Part shown: one piece after another, positions 1-7,608 of the stretch
Layout: each line of letters opens with the position of its first letter
How positions within the stretch are numbered: position 1 is the stretch's first letter
NCBI RefSeq assembly: GCF_014982855.1
Contig: NZ_JADCKF010000008.1
Span: 1-64,000 of the forward strand
DNA from: Pseudoflavonifractor gallinarum
GTDB lineage: Bacteria; Bacillota; Clostridia; Oscillospirales; Oscillospiraceae
Direction of reading: 5' to 3'
DNA length: 64,000 bases
Made by a program: the position numbers and the translations under genes
Notes under the pieces: model-generated
Database searches by the model: none
Told to the model about the DNA's origin: nothing
Seen by the model: the letters and a program-made list of their open reading frames with translations, nothing else

Positions 1-16
1 CGCCGATCATTCGGCG
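1..16 (-). terminator. Hairpin downstream of holin, cut by window edge
   Basis: The inverted repeat CGCCGA-N4-TCGGCG lies 33 bases past the holin stop codon and would be a suitable terminator stem for the leftward late operon. Any T tract would lie outside the window, so it cannot be confirmed. Confidence 0.3.
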
Positions 17-49
17 GGATCTTGCTACAACCATGCTTTTTGATTTGAC

Positions 50-517
50 CTATTTTGTATCCTCTTGTGCTCCTGCCCCATCGTCCACCTTTTCGCGCAG
101 GGACTCAATGGCCTTCGTAAGCCAGGGTGGGATATCCGCCCCCAGCGCTCCGGCGTTCTCGATGATACTCCCCGTTTCTGTGAGGATATACCACACGATC
201 ACCAGCGGGCAGAAAAAGATCTCATATGTAAACGGAAGGCTTATGCCAGGCATATGCTCCAGGATCATGCTGATCACCATGTCCAAGATACCAGCCACGA
301 TGACTGCCACCACCGCCCCCAGCTTGTGCCAGATGCCATCTCTTGCGGCCTGGCTGGACCACTTCCCCGCTCGCAGCGCCGCGCAGGACCCAGTGGCATA
401 GTCGATGGCCATGCAGGAGATCCATGCAATGACCAGCCAGCCAAACCAGCCCCACAGTGCGGTGAGGGCAGCGCAGAAGGCCGACAGCGCGGCCTTGAGC
501 GTATTCACATGCTCCAT
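50..517 (-). CDS. Phage holin
   Basis: A 155-residue membrane protein with hydrophobic segments near residues 10-48, 63-88 and 96-112 and a charged C-terminal tail, the layout of the phage holin 4 / toxin-secretion lysis holin family. The DYATG motif around residue 39 is typical of that family. It would form pores in the cytoplasmic membrane and let the endolysin reach the wall. The chosen ATG is preceded by GAAAGGGGAAA; a longer open frame extends upstream but lies over the endolysin gene. It begins one base after the endolysin stop, so the two form a lysis cassette at the end of the late operon. Confidence 0.9.
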   Translation of the reverse strand: MEHVNTLKAALSAFCAALTALWGWFGWLVIAWISCMAIDYATGSCAALRAGKWSSQAARDGIWHKLGAVVAVIVAGILDMVISMILEHMPGISLPFTYEIFFCPLVIVWYILTETGSIIENAGALGADIPPWLTKAIESLREKVDDGAGAQEDTK

Positions 518-518
518 A

Positions 519-1376
519 TCAGTCTTTCCCCTTTCTAATATGCTCCGCCATGGCATGGATAAGGCACACCACGTTGGCGTCCGAGTAACCGCTGCCGGCT
601 TTCCAGTAGTCCGGGCTGGTAATGATCCCGGCCTGGGCCAGCACCTCCACATCGGTGTCCAAGTCGGACACATTGGGGTCCTCCCCTTCGCAAAGCTTCA
701 GGAACTCCTCCCAGCCGCCGGGCGTGTTCCGGATCGTCCGGGGGCAGTCCTTGCCGTTCCAATAGTGGTGCTGCACTACCCGCTCCAGGGGGATGCTGTT
801 CTCTGTCATCAGGAGGCGCACCAGGGCGGCAGCGTTCTGCTTTGCCTTCTCAAAGTTCCCGCCTGCATCCACGCAGATCTCCACGCCGATGCTCTTGGTG
901 TTGCCGGGGCCCTTGGCTCCGTCCCCGGCGTGATAGGCCGTCTCGGTATCCGGCAGGTGCTGGACGATGGCGTGGTCATCCACCGTGTAGTGCCAGCTCA
1001 CCAGAGCATTGGTGGCAGCGTCCCCCTTCAGATAGGAAGCGTGAGCCGCCGCGTCGGCTCCCCGGGCGGTGTTCCCGGTCTCGTGGATGGTGAGATAGCT
1101 GCACAGATTGAGGCCGCCAGGACGGTTCTTCCGACCCTGCGGGATATATTCGGTCTGGATGGCAATGCCGTTGTCAGTGGTCCGCTGAGGGGCCTTTACC
1201 GGCTCCAGGTAGTCCAAGGAAACCCAGCCCTTGTCTGTTCTCCCCCAGTCGTCCCGCTCCTCCAGAATGGTGACCACCGTGCCGCAGGGATAGGCCCCCG
1301 TCTTTCCGTAGCCCGTACCCGGGCCGCTGCGGATGTTCACGCCGATGGCCGGCGTGACCGTGTACTGTTTGCTCAT
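519..1376 (-). CDS. Possible internally initiated short endolysin (SH3b-amidase)
   Basis: An in-frame ATG at 1376 is preceded at good spacing by AAGGAGAGG and starts MSKQYTV exactly at the border between the glycosidase-like and SH3 domains. Translation from here would give a 285-residue protein containing only the wall-binding domain, the amidase and the C-terminal module. Secondary in-frame starts that yield extra wall-binding subunits are known for several phage endolysins; that this one is used is inference. It could instead be a relic of a formerly separate amidase gene fused to an upstream gene. Confidence 0.5.
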   Translation of the reverse strand: MSKQYTVTPAIGVNIRSGPGTGYGKTGAYPCGTVVTILEERDDWGRTDKGWVSLDYLEPVKAPQRTTDNGIAIQTEYIPQGRKNRPGGLNLCSYLTIHETGNTARGADAAAHASYLKGDAATNALVSWHYTVDDHAIVQHLPDTETAYHAGDGAKGPGNTKSIGVEICVDAGGNFEKAKQNAAALVRLLMTENSIPLERVVQHHYWNGKDCPRTIRNTPGGWEEFLKLCEGEDPNVSDLDTDVEVLAQAGIITSPDYWKAGSGYSDANVVCLIHAMAEHIRKGKD

Positions 1377-1994
1377 GGTATCCTCTCCTTCCGGCGGCTC
1401 CGTGCCTCCCTTTGCCGTGTAGACGCAAATCCAGTTATGGACTTTGCGTCCGTCTCCCCGCATAATCGCTCCGTCAAAGTCGCACATGGAAGATCCGCCA
1501 CCGTCCAGCATCACGGCGCTCTCCCAGCCAAGGGCGGCCAGATCATCCCGCAGACCCTCGGGCGTCCGGGCGTCGCTGGATCTGTCCGAGGAGCAATAGA
1601 GGCAGAGCGCCCCATCTTTGAGACCAATGGCAGAGCGCCCCCGGGTGCCTCCCTGACCTTTTTGCTGATAGCTGGGCTTGTCCACAGGGCCCCACGGACC
1701 GATCAGGCAGGTTACGGATATGAAGTTCTCAAAGAGTGCCGGGCTGCTCTCCAGCTTGATATCGGGGCCGCCGTTCCATCCGTAGCCGTAAGCGCCCCAT
1801 GTCTTGGTGAGCAGCGCGCCGCCTACTTTCAGCATGGGGCACGGAGACCCGTCGGCGTTCCACATGCCGCCGTTCAGGATATAGGCGGCCCCTGTTTCCT
1901 TCTTGACCTGGGAGAGCGTTTTTTTACAGTTTGTGACTCGGATCTCCAGCTTATCAATGCTATTCAGCGGGATATATGCAATCCGTTTGCTCAT
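519..1994 (-). CDS. Endolysin: phosphodiester glycosidase-like + SH3b + amidase
   Basis: A 491-residue, multi-domain lysin. Residues 1-195 resemble the phosphodiester glycosidase (NAGPA/DUF2233) fold, with the LDGGGSS signature. Residues about 210-266 form a bacterial SH3 domain (NIRSGPGTGYGKTG). Residues about 290-430 are an N-acetylmuramoyl-L-alanine amidase of the amidase_2 type, with TIHETGN (His304) and a second zinc-ligand motif HHYWNGKDCP. The last 50 residues form a small module common at the ends of clostridial phage proteins. The start overlaps the stop of the XkdX-like gene (ATGA). An internal ATG at 1376 (residue 207) has its own strong SD, so a shorter SH3b-amidase form may also be made. 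One copy of the 17-bp palindrome encodes the linker residues VSDLDT near residue 442. Confidence 0.9.
   Translation of the reverse strand: MSKRIAYIPLNSIDKLEIRVTNCKKTLSQVKKETGAAYILNGGMWNADGSPCPMLKVGGALLTKTWGAYGYGWNGGPDIKLESSPALFENFISVTCLIGPWGPVDKPSYQQKGQGGTRGRSAIGLKDGALCLYCSSDRSSDARTPEGLRDDLAALGWESAVMLDGGGSSMCDFDGAIMRGDGRKVHNWICVYTAKGGTEPPEGEDTMSKQYTVTPAIGVNIRSGPGTGYGKTGAYPCGTVVTILEERDDWGRTDKGWVSLDYLEPVKAPQRTTDNGIAIQTEYIPQGRKNRPGGLNLCSYLTIHETGNTARGADAAAHASYLKGDAATNALVSWHYTVDDHAIVQHLPDTETAYHAGDGAKGPGNTKSIGVEICVDAGGNFEKAKQNAAALVRLLMTENSIPLERVVQHHYWNGKDCPRTIRNTPGGWEEFLKLCEGEDPNVSDLDTDVEVLAQAGIITSPDYWKAGSGYSDANVVCLIHAMAEHIRKGKD
655..671. repeat. 17-bp palindrome copy 1
   Basis: GTGTCCAAGTCGGACAC, inside the endolysin gene, encoding VSDLDT in a linker between the amidase and the C-terminal module. 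Confidence 0.9.
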
Positions 1995-2128
1995 TCCTCC
2001 GCACTCCTTCCAGCCATAATTGCGTCAGCCGCTTCCCGGCTCAGGCGGCCCGCTGCCACCAGAGCCTCGATACGCTGCTTGTCCCAGAGCGTAGGATAGT
2101 ACTTCCGGGCCAGCTCCTCTACATTCAT
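1991..2128 (-). CDS. XkdX-like small phage protein
   Basis: A 45-residue protein. The segment YYPTLWDKQRIEALVAAG followed by a short acidic-alanine helix matches the XkdX family found directly after the tail-fibre genes in PBSX-like phages. Its biochemical role is unknown. The ATG overlaps the preceding stop (ATGA), and its own stop overlaps the endolysin start, so translation is probably coupled on both sides. The longer open frame upstream lies over the neighbouring gene and was discarded. Confidence 0.8.
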   Translation of the reverse strand: MNVEELARKYYPTLWDKQRIEALVAAGRLSREAADAIMAGRSAEE

Positions 2129-2469
2129 AACTCCACCCCCTGCATAATGGCCAGAAAATCCACATCCGCCCGGAGCTGCTCGAGAGCGGTGGGCGCGGGC
2201 GGGGTCAGCGCCCACCGGTCGGCCTCGATCTCCTCCGCCGTACGTTCCACCGGCTTCCCGTCCACCAACTTATAGCGGGGGATGCCATCTGCTGTATAAA
2301 GCCCTCCGTCAAAGTAATGGCTCTGGCACAAGTTGTACTTGTCCCCTGTGCCCTCGTCAATCTGTGTCCATCCGGATAGGTCCTCCGGTGTCGTATAGCC
2401 TCCATCGCAGCGGATGATACGGCCATGCTCGTCGGCCTTTACATATACTTTCGAGTTGATAATGTCCAT
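2125..2469 (-). CDS. XkdW-like tail-fibre-associated protein
   Basis: A 114-residue protein lying between the tail fibre and the XkdX-like gene, the place held by XkdW in PBSX. It starts MDIINSKVYVKADEHGRI, has a central segment rich in aromatic residues and ends in a short helix (ALEQLRADVDFLAIM) often seen in proteins of this position. No catalytic motif is visible. Tail-fibre assembly or host-recognition function is inferred from position only. Confidence 0.65.
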   Translation of the reverse strand: MDIINSKVYVKADEHGRIIRCDGGYTTPEDLSGWTQIDEGTGDKYNLCQSHYFDGGLYTADGIPRYKLVDGKPVERTAEEIEADRWALTPPAPTALEQLRADVDFLAIMQGVEL

Positions 2470-2477
2470 ATGTCACC

Positions 2478-3509
2478 TCACAGTTCCGCCGACAAAAAGC
2501 CTTCCGCATCATTTGCAACATACACTTTACCGGGTGTAAAACCAGTTCCAGTAACACGGAGAGTAATCATATTTGATATAGCACTACTGCCGAATACGGA
2601 AATTTCAGTCACTTTGTTTCCATCATTAGGGAATAGGCTTTCGCCAATCGTCCCAATAAAAACCGGGACGGATCTCATAGAGACTGGAATAGGCATGTAG
2701 AGATACACAAGAGTATCAGATGAAGCGAACCCAAAGCAGGAATTTTTCTTCACCGGGATAAGACACCGCTGACACTCCGAAAGCACTACCCCAAATTCAG
2801 GTCCAACAAACAAATGCGGCAAGCCAGACTCATCCATCCATCCGAGAGTGTGGAAGTCACCTTCCTCCATCTTTGCGGCGTACATCCGAATCTTGCACCC
2901 CTTGCCGCATACAAAAACAAATTTCAGGGAGGAGGTCAGCGTCCCAGCGGTGTCCGTCAGTGAGCAAAACCCCTTCGCGTCCGGGATGGCAACATCTTTT
3001 TTGTACTCGTCAAAGATGTTCGTGATATAGCAATACTCTGTCCCGCTGATCCGCTCGGCCAGCGCGGACAGAGTGAGGGTCTTACCACTGTAATTGGAAG
3101 GCGCTTCCACGGCGCACTCAAATGTTGCAAAGTTTTCAGGCGGCGCCTCAAACTCGATGCAGTCGTCTTTTACAGTCAGTGTACCGCTGTTCAGCTTCCA
3201 GCCGTCAATGGTGTAGCCGTCCGCATAACTGAGCTTCCCCCGATGATTTATGGGGAAAATTCCGCTTCCCTTCTGGCTTCCTCCGCCGATAAAGAAGCCG
3301 TTGCGGAGGAGTGTGGGGCGAACTCCAGAGCCCAAATTAGACAGTGCCTCCTGTGGCGTGTCCAGGTTGGACAATTTCAGGTCGGCCCGCTTCGTCTTGT
3401 TCTCCTGCATGGCCGCATCGATGGCGTCGGCGTTGTAGTTGAGATCATCGATATTCACATAGTCGTTCGGACCGGGCTTTTTCAACCCATAGTTGGTCGT
3501 ATTGGTCAT
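2478..3509 (-). CDS. Phage tail fibre protein
   Basis: A 343-residue protein. The N-terminus (TTNYGLKKPGPNDYVNI, followed by NADAIDAAM) is the conserved baseplate-attachment head of clostridial tail fibres. The rest is glycine- and serine-rich beta-type sequence that should mediate host recognition. The ATG chosen overlaps the stop of the upstream baseplate gene by four bases; the longer frame covers that gene's end. A near match to the 17-bp palindrome lies inside it at 3358-3374. The host receptor cannot be predicted. Confidence 0.85.
   Translation of the reverse strand: MTNTTNYGLKKPGPNDYVNIDDLNYNADAIDAAMQENKTKRADLKLSNLDTPQEALSNLGSGVRPTLLRNGFFIGGGSQKGSGIFPINHRGKLSYADGYTIDGWKLNSGTLTVKDDCIEFEAPPENFATFECAVEAPSNYSGKTLTLSALAERISGTEYCYITNIFDEYKKDVAIPDAKGFCSLTDTAGTLTSSLKFVFVCGKGCKIRMYAAKMEEGDFHTLGWMDESGLPHLFVGPEFGVVLSECQRCLIPVKKNSCFGFASSDTLVYLYMPIPVSMRSVPVFIGTIGESLFPNDGNKVTEISVFGSSAISNMITLRVTGTGFTPGKVYVANDAEGFLSAEL
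3358..3374. repeat. 17-bp palindrome, near match
   Basis: GTGTCCAGGTTGGACAA inside the tail fibre gene (encodes SNLDT). One arm is imperfect, so membership is uncertain. Confidence 0.4.
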
Positions 3510-4051
3510 CCGATATCCCCCTCTCTCAGGTCCTTCCAGCTGAATGCAGCCACCTGGCCCCAGGTTTTGGCCCCGGCCTGCTCCCATGTCCGGTACAGAT
3601 ACTCATACACAAACCGCAGGTGAGCCGGCTTGATCTCGTTGATGGCGGCCGTCAGGTCCTCGATGTTGGGCGGAACGCCCAGCACCGAGACAAACTTCAC
3701 CGCGAAGTAGTACTCCCCGCTGTGCTCCACCACCTCCACCTCACCATTGACAAAGGAGGCAGCCACAGCCCGGATGAGCTCAGCCGTGGGCGTTCCCTGT
3801 CCCCGGAGCTTGGAGACGATCCTGGTCCGGCGAAACTCCGTATCCTTGTCCACCTCCACCGGGATGCCATAGGCCGTCTCCCACAGCTCAAGCCCCCAGC
3901 CGCTGGCGGTCTGGGGCCAGAGCTGAAGCATGGTAAAGTCCACGTCGGCGGCCGCCCGGCGGGCCGCCTCCCCCAGCACCCGCTGGAGCTCGGCAAAGGG
4001 AATGCTCTTGTAAAACGCCGGCAGCTGGAGCATCAGGTCATAGCGATCCAT
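3506..4051 (-). CDS. Baseplate protein, YmfQ/XkdU family (DUF2313-like)
   Basis: A 181-residue protein. The opening RYDLMLQLPAFYKSIPFAELQ and the later WGLELWETAYGIPVEVD and FRRTRIVSKLRGQGTPT segments match the YmfQ/XkdU family of wedge-linked baseplate proteins encoded next to the baseplate J gene in Mu- and PBSX-type contractile tails. It would sit between baseplate J and the tail fibre. Its start shares a base with the stop of the upstream gene (TGATG-type junction). Confidence 0.85.
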   Translation of the reverse strand: MDRYDLMLQLPAFYKSIPFAELQRVLGEAARRAAADVDFTMLQLWPQTASGWGLELWETAYGIPVEVDKDTEFRRTRIVSKLRGQGTPTAELIRAVAASFVNGEVEVVEHSGEYYFAVKFVSVLGVPPNIEDLTAAINEIKPAHLRFVYEYLYRTWEQAGAKTWGQVAAFSWKDLREGDIG

Positions 4052-5148
4052 CAGATGGTCACCTCCACCGTCCCGGGCGTGGGGACCTCGTCCGGCTGCA
4101 CCGTCACATCGGCCGTCCCACCGTTCACTGTCAGGCTGGTGGCGTTCTCCACCCCGTCGATGGTGAGGAGGAGGGCCAGAATGCGGTTATAGATCACCGT
4201 GTAGGCCAGGTCCTCCTCGGGGCCGTAGTAGATGGTCCCGTATTTCCCGGCCACCAGGGAGGACAGGTACTCCTTCAGGCGCACCTCCAGCTCGGCCTTT
4301 ACGGTCTCCGCCGTGGTGGCGGAGGAGATGACCACAACCGCGCTCACGGAGATCTCCTGCTCCCTGGGAGCCGCCGCCGTGACAGTGGCCCCCACCGGGC
4401 GCTTGGCGTCCAGAGCCTCCTGCACCGCCTCCACGATCTCGGGCGAGGCCGGTGCATAATTGCTGTCCACCACGGTCACCCCCACGGTGCCCGGTCCGTC
4501 GGCGAGCTCCACCACCTTGGCGTCGCCCACGCCGGCCACCTCCAGGGCCCACGCCCGGTACTGCCAGCCATTGGCCCCGTTGATGGGCTTTTGCCGCCGC
4601 TCCCGGATGCGCTGGGCGAGAGCCGCGTCGCTCTCCGTGTCGGTGCCGCCGGATGCCTCCTCATTGGTGTAGGACGCCAATCCCGGGAGGTTGATGTACA
4701 TGCTCACGATAGCCCCCGCCCCGATGTTGTAGGCGGCGCCCTCGTGAGCGGCCTCCAGCGTCCCCTGGGCAGTCCTGCCCTCCGGGATGGACACCGCATC
4801 CACCAGGACAAATTCCAGCCCGGTGGCGGTCAAGAAGCTGGTCTGAGCCGGGACCAGGGTACCGGGGTCTCCGGTCAGGGTAACGGAGCATCGTGCCTTG
4901 GTGCCCGGGCGGCGGGTGATGCCGAAGTAGGTCTCCCCCACCAGGTCGATATACCCGCCGGAGGTCTCGTCAATGAAGAGCATGGAGACCACGGCGGGCA
5001 GGGCCTTGTAGAGCTCGCTGATCTCCCCGGCCACCGGGCCCACCGTGGCGTCGGCATAGCTCCCCTCCAGGGTCGAGAGCCCCGTGTCCGGCTGGATGCC
5101 GGCCAAAATTTCCTTCTTGATGTTCTCCTGGGTGCGGTCCTCAAACAT
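4051..5148 (-). CDS. Baseplate J-like protein (XkdT type)
   Basis: A 365-residue protein matching baseplate J/gp47: an acidic N-terminus, the segment DETSGGYIDLVGETYFGITRRPGTKA, the central ASGGTDTESDAALAQRIRER motif, and a C-terminal beta-rich half. In Mu and P2 this protein forms the baseplate wedge that triggers sheath contraction. It lies between the DUF2634-like and YmfQ-like genes as in PBSX (xkdS-T-U). Its ATG is eight bases inside the end of the upstream gene, with an AGGGGTTTT SD region. Confidence 0.93.
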   Translation of the reverse strand: MFEDRTQENIKKEILAGIQPDTGLSTLEGSYADATVGPVAGEISELYKALPAVVSMLFIDETSGGYIDLVGETYFGITRRPGTKARCSVTLTGDPGTLVPAQTSFLTATGLEFVLVDAVSIPEGRTAQGTLEAAHEGAAYNIGAGAIVSMYINLPGLASYTNEEASGGTDTESDAALAQRIRERRQKPINGANGWQYRAWALEVAGVGDAKVVELADGPGTVGVTVVDSNYAPASPEIVEAVQEALDAKRPVGATVTAAAPREQEISVSAVVVISSATTAETVKAELEVRLKEYLSSLVAGKYGTIYYGPEEDLAYTVIYNRILALLLTIDGVENATSLTVNGGTADVTVQPDEVPTPGTVEVTI

Positions 5149-5557
5149 AAAACCCCTCCTTTCCGTAGACCGTGGTAAATGTGACGTTTAGGTGGAGAGT
5201 ATCTCCCTCAAATGCCACATCCTCCACCTGGCAGTCCGTGATGTAGGGCGAGACCAGCAGGGCATCCCGCACATACCGGGCAGCCTCGCTGCGCTTGGTG
5301 TCGGCCTGGTAGGGCTGTCCCACCAGGCTCTCCAGCTCGCAGCCGTAGTCCCAGGAGAAGCACTTGTACTGGTACCGGGCGGTGGCCGCAGCCCGCCAGG
5401 CCCAGCTCTTGACCGCCTCCAGGCCGGAGACGATCACGGGATTGCCGCTCTCCCACCGGGGCGTCCCGGCGGTGTAGTCCATGGCCACGTCGGTATAGAG
5501 GGGCAGCTCCCCGGCTGCGCTCCCCTGAGGGATGGAGTACATGGGAAAGAGACTCAT
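5141..5557 (-). CDS. Baseplate protein, XkdS/DUF2634 family
   Basis: A 138-residue protein with the DUF2634 pattern: a PLYTDVAMDYTAGTPRW N-terminus, then a GLEAVKSWAWRAAATARYQY helix and a short beta C-terminus (TLHLNVTFTTVYG). This is a gpW/gp25-like wedge protein. The frame extends upstream to 5665, but that part lies over the DUF2577-like gene; the ATG at 5557 overlaps that gene's stop by four bases and is the sensible start. Confidence 0.85.
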   Translation of the reverse strand: MSLFPMYSIPQGSAAGELPLYTDVAMDYTAGTPRWESGNPVIVSGLEAVKSWAWRAAATARYQYKCFSWDYGCELESLVGQPYQADTKRSEAARYVRDALLVSPYITDCQVEDVAFEGDTLHLNVTFTTVYGKEGFYV

Positions 5558-5856
5558 ACCCGCACCACCCTTGCGATGAGATAGTAGGCCTGCCCGTCCC
5601 CGCTCAGGAGGACCACCCGGTCCCCCCGCCGCAGGAGCTCCGGCAGGCCGTTGTCCTGGGTCCACTTGTAGTCCAGCCCGGCCGAGACGTACAGGTCACC
5701 GGCGGTCAGGTCCATGCCGCCGCAGTTGACGCGGAGCTTCCCGTTTCCCGCCTCCCGCACCTCCCCCAGGAAGAAGGGGGAGGACGGGGCCGACCGTCCG
5801 GCGGCCCGGCCCATGGACTTGGCAATGCGGGCCGCGTTTTCCTCAAAGGTTTTCAC
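5554..5856 (-). CDS. XkdR/DUF2577-like baseplate protein
   Basis: A 100-residue protein, with an N-terminal helix, an FFLGEVREAGNGKLRVNCGG strand pair and a C-terminal LLRRGDRVVLLSGDGQAYYLI segment. Order and sequence fit XkdR (DUF2577), a small beta-barrel protein of the PBSX-type baseplate hub. Its start overlaps the XkdQ-like stop by four bases and its stop overlaps the DUF2634-like start, so it is tightly coupled in the operon. Confidence 0.75.
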   Translation of the reverse strand: MKTFEENAARIAKSMGRAAGRSAPSSPFFLGEVREAGNGKLRVNCGGMDLTAGDLYVSAGLDYKWTQDNGLPELLRRGDRVVLLSGDGQAYYLIARVVRV

Positions 5857-6833
5857 TTGATCTCACTCCCCGCGCTGGTCTCGTCCAGCAGATTGCGGAA
5901 GTTCAGGGTCAGCTTGCAGAAATACTGCCCATTCTTCCAGGTGTGGGTGTCGGCGTCGATCCAGAAGAGGCCGCTCACCCCGCTCCCGGTGTCCCGCAGG
6001 ATGACGGCCTCCCCGGTGATGAGCCGGGGGTCTCCCAGGGTCTCCACCGTGAGCTTCTGGGTGAGCCCGTGGTCCTCCAGCCAGGCCTTGCCCTCCGCCC
6101 CGGCGTCCTCTCCGTCCCGCTGGGTGATAACGTGCTCCAGGCGGCCGTTGAGTGCCACGGAGGGGGCGTCGTCCACCCGCCGGACCAGCGCGCCGCTCTC
6201 GGTGCGGATGACCACGCTGTTCTGCAAATTTGTGATATCCCAGGTGTTGGTCACGCTCATGGTGGAGGCGATGGTGAGGGAGGCCGACGTGGGCCGCTTC
6301 ACGATCTCCAGCCGCCCGTCCCCGGTGAAGCGGATGAGGTACCGCTTGCCGGTGCGCTCCCCTGCCAGGGCGTACAGGGTCTTGAGGATCTTGTCCAGTG
6401 CCACCCCGGGGAACTTCCGCCCCACGCTCACCCCGGTCTTGGCGATCCCCGCCGTGGGGATGCCATAGTCCCGGGCCAGAGTGGCCGCCGCCGACTCGGG
6501 GGTCACAGAGGTAAACTTATACCACCCCTCATTGCCCACCAGAAACCGCCCCCGGTCCAGGGAGGAAAGGTCCACCAGGGAATCCTGGCTCCCGGTGGTA
6601 GCCGAGAGGAGCGGCCCCGTGTACCGGGCCGCCCCCTCCCACCGCAGAGTCAGGACGGCCCCCTCCTCCAGAGGAGGCGGCGTCACGCTGCCGTCCCGGG
6701 GGACGGCCAGGGTGACGGATAGCTCCCGGGCCACCTGGTCCACGCTGCCGCTCCAGCTCATGGTCTGGACCAGCTGGGCGATGTCCCGGGTAGAGTTCCC
6801 ACCCGGGGATGTGAGCAGCAGCTCGTACTTCAC
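5853..6833 (-). CDS. XkdQ/YqbQ-like baseplate hub protein
   Basis: A 326-residue protein of the XkdQ type (gp27/GpD-like hub): VKYELLLTSPGGNSTRDI, a middle domain with a KTLYALAGERTGKRYLIRF helix, and a C-terminal segment ending in LTLNFRNLLDE. The open frame begins at a GTG at 6866, but the next in-frame GTG at 6833 has the SD AGGGAGGG six bases upstream and is preferred. This places a perfect copy of the 17-bp palindrome (6850-6866) in the short gap between the LysM gene stop and this ribosome binding site. Confidence 0.8.
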   Translation of the reverse strand: MKYELLLTSPGGNSTRDIAQLVQTMSWSGSVDQVARELSVTLAVPRDGSVTPPPLEEGAVLTLRWEGAARYTGPLLSATTGSQDSLVDLSSLDRGRFLVGNEGWYKFTSVTPESAAATLARDYGIPTAGIAKTGVSVGRKFPGVALDKILKTLYALAGERTGKRYLIRFTGDGRLEIVKRPTSASLTIASTMSVTNTWDITNLQNSVVIRTESGALVRRVDDAPSVALNGRLEHVITQRDGEDAGAEGKAWLEDHGLTQKLTVETLGDPRLITGEAVILRDTGSGVSGLFWIDADTHTWKNGQYFCKLTLNFRNLLDETSAGSEIK

Positions 6834-6849
6834 ACTTGGTCCCTCCCTT

Positions 6850-6866
6850 GTGTCCAAGTCGGACAC
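6850..6866. repeat. 17-bp palindrome copy 2
   Basis: GTGTCCAAGTCGGACAC, in the short gap between the LysM gene and the XkdQ-like ribosome binding site. Confidence 0.9.
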
Positions 6867-6867
6867 A

Positions 6868-7608
6868 TCACAGACTCAGCTTCCAGGTCCCGGTGGCGGC
6901 GGCGTAGGTGCTCTTGGTGGCGTTGGCCGTGGCCACGCTGGTACTGGCCGGCATGGGGGACGGCAGGTCCCCGGACGCCGGGATGGTGAGCACCTGCCCC
7001 GGGTAGATCAGGTTGGGGTTTTTCACGGTGGTGCTGTTGGCCGCCGCGATCCTGGTGTACTGGCTCCCGTCCCCGTAGAACTTCTTAGCGATCCCCCACA
7101 GGGTGTCCCCCTTGGCCACGGTATAGGTCCGCTGCTGGGCCGCACCCGTGGAGCTGCTGCGGCTGGTCTCGCCTCCTCCGGAGGCGGAGAGCACCGGCAC
7201 CTGGGGCTTGCGGTACTGCCTGAGGTTGAGGGTCACGTAGAGGTCATTGGTGCCGTCCCGCTCCCCGTAGGGGGTGGTCTCGAGGAGCACCAGGGCGTTG
7301 GTAGGGGTCCCGGATACCAGGAAGCGCACCGGCGTGCCCGCGTCGCTCCACCGCTCCAGCTGCTCCAGGTAGATGTACGGATTTGGTATCGTGCCGGGAT
7401 TGCAGAAGGAATAGAGCCGGGCCGGGAGTATTACCTCCAGGGTGCAGCTCCCCATCATGGTGGCGCCGGGGAGGTTGACCTCCCCGATCTGGTCCAGCTG
7501 AATGGTCTCCACCCGGTTGCCCCGGTCCCAGGTGTAGGAGGGCGGCGTCACCGGGAGGATGAGCTCCCGTCCCGCCGCCTCGTCCAGGAAAGAGAGAATG
7601 CGCCTCAT
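6868..7608 (-). CDS. LysM-domain tail protein (XkdP-like)
   Basis: A 246-residue protein. The N-terminal part ([13 protein letters not shown]) and middle resemble XkdP, and a LysM domain occupies about residues 160-215 ([19 protein letters not shown] ... [10 protein letters not shown]). In PBSX-like phages this is a tail/baseplate connector; the LysM may contact peptidoglycan during infection. The start overlaps the tape-measure stop by four bases. The last 30 residues are alanine- and threonine-rich. Confidence 0.88.
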   Translation of the reverse strand: MRRILSFLDEAAGRELILPVTPPSYTWDRGNRVETIQLDQIGEVNLPGATMMGSCTLEVILPARLYSFCNPGTIPNPYIYLEQLERWSDAGTPVRFLVSGTPTNALVLLETTPYGERDGTNDLYVTLNLRQYRKPQVPVLSASGGGETSRSSSTGAAQQRTYTVAKGDTLWGIAKKFYGDGSQYTRIAAANSTTVKNPNLIYPGQVLTIPASGDLPSPMPASTSVATANATKSTYAAATGTWKLSL

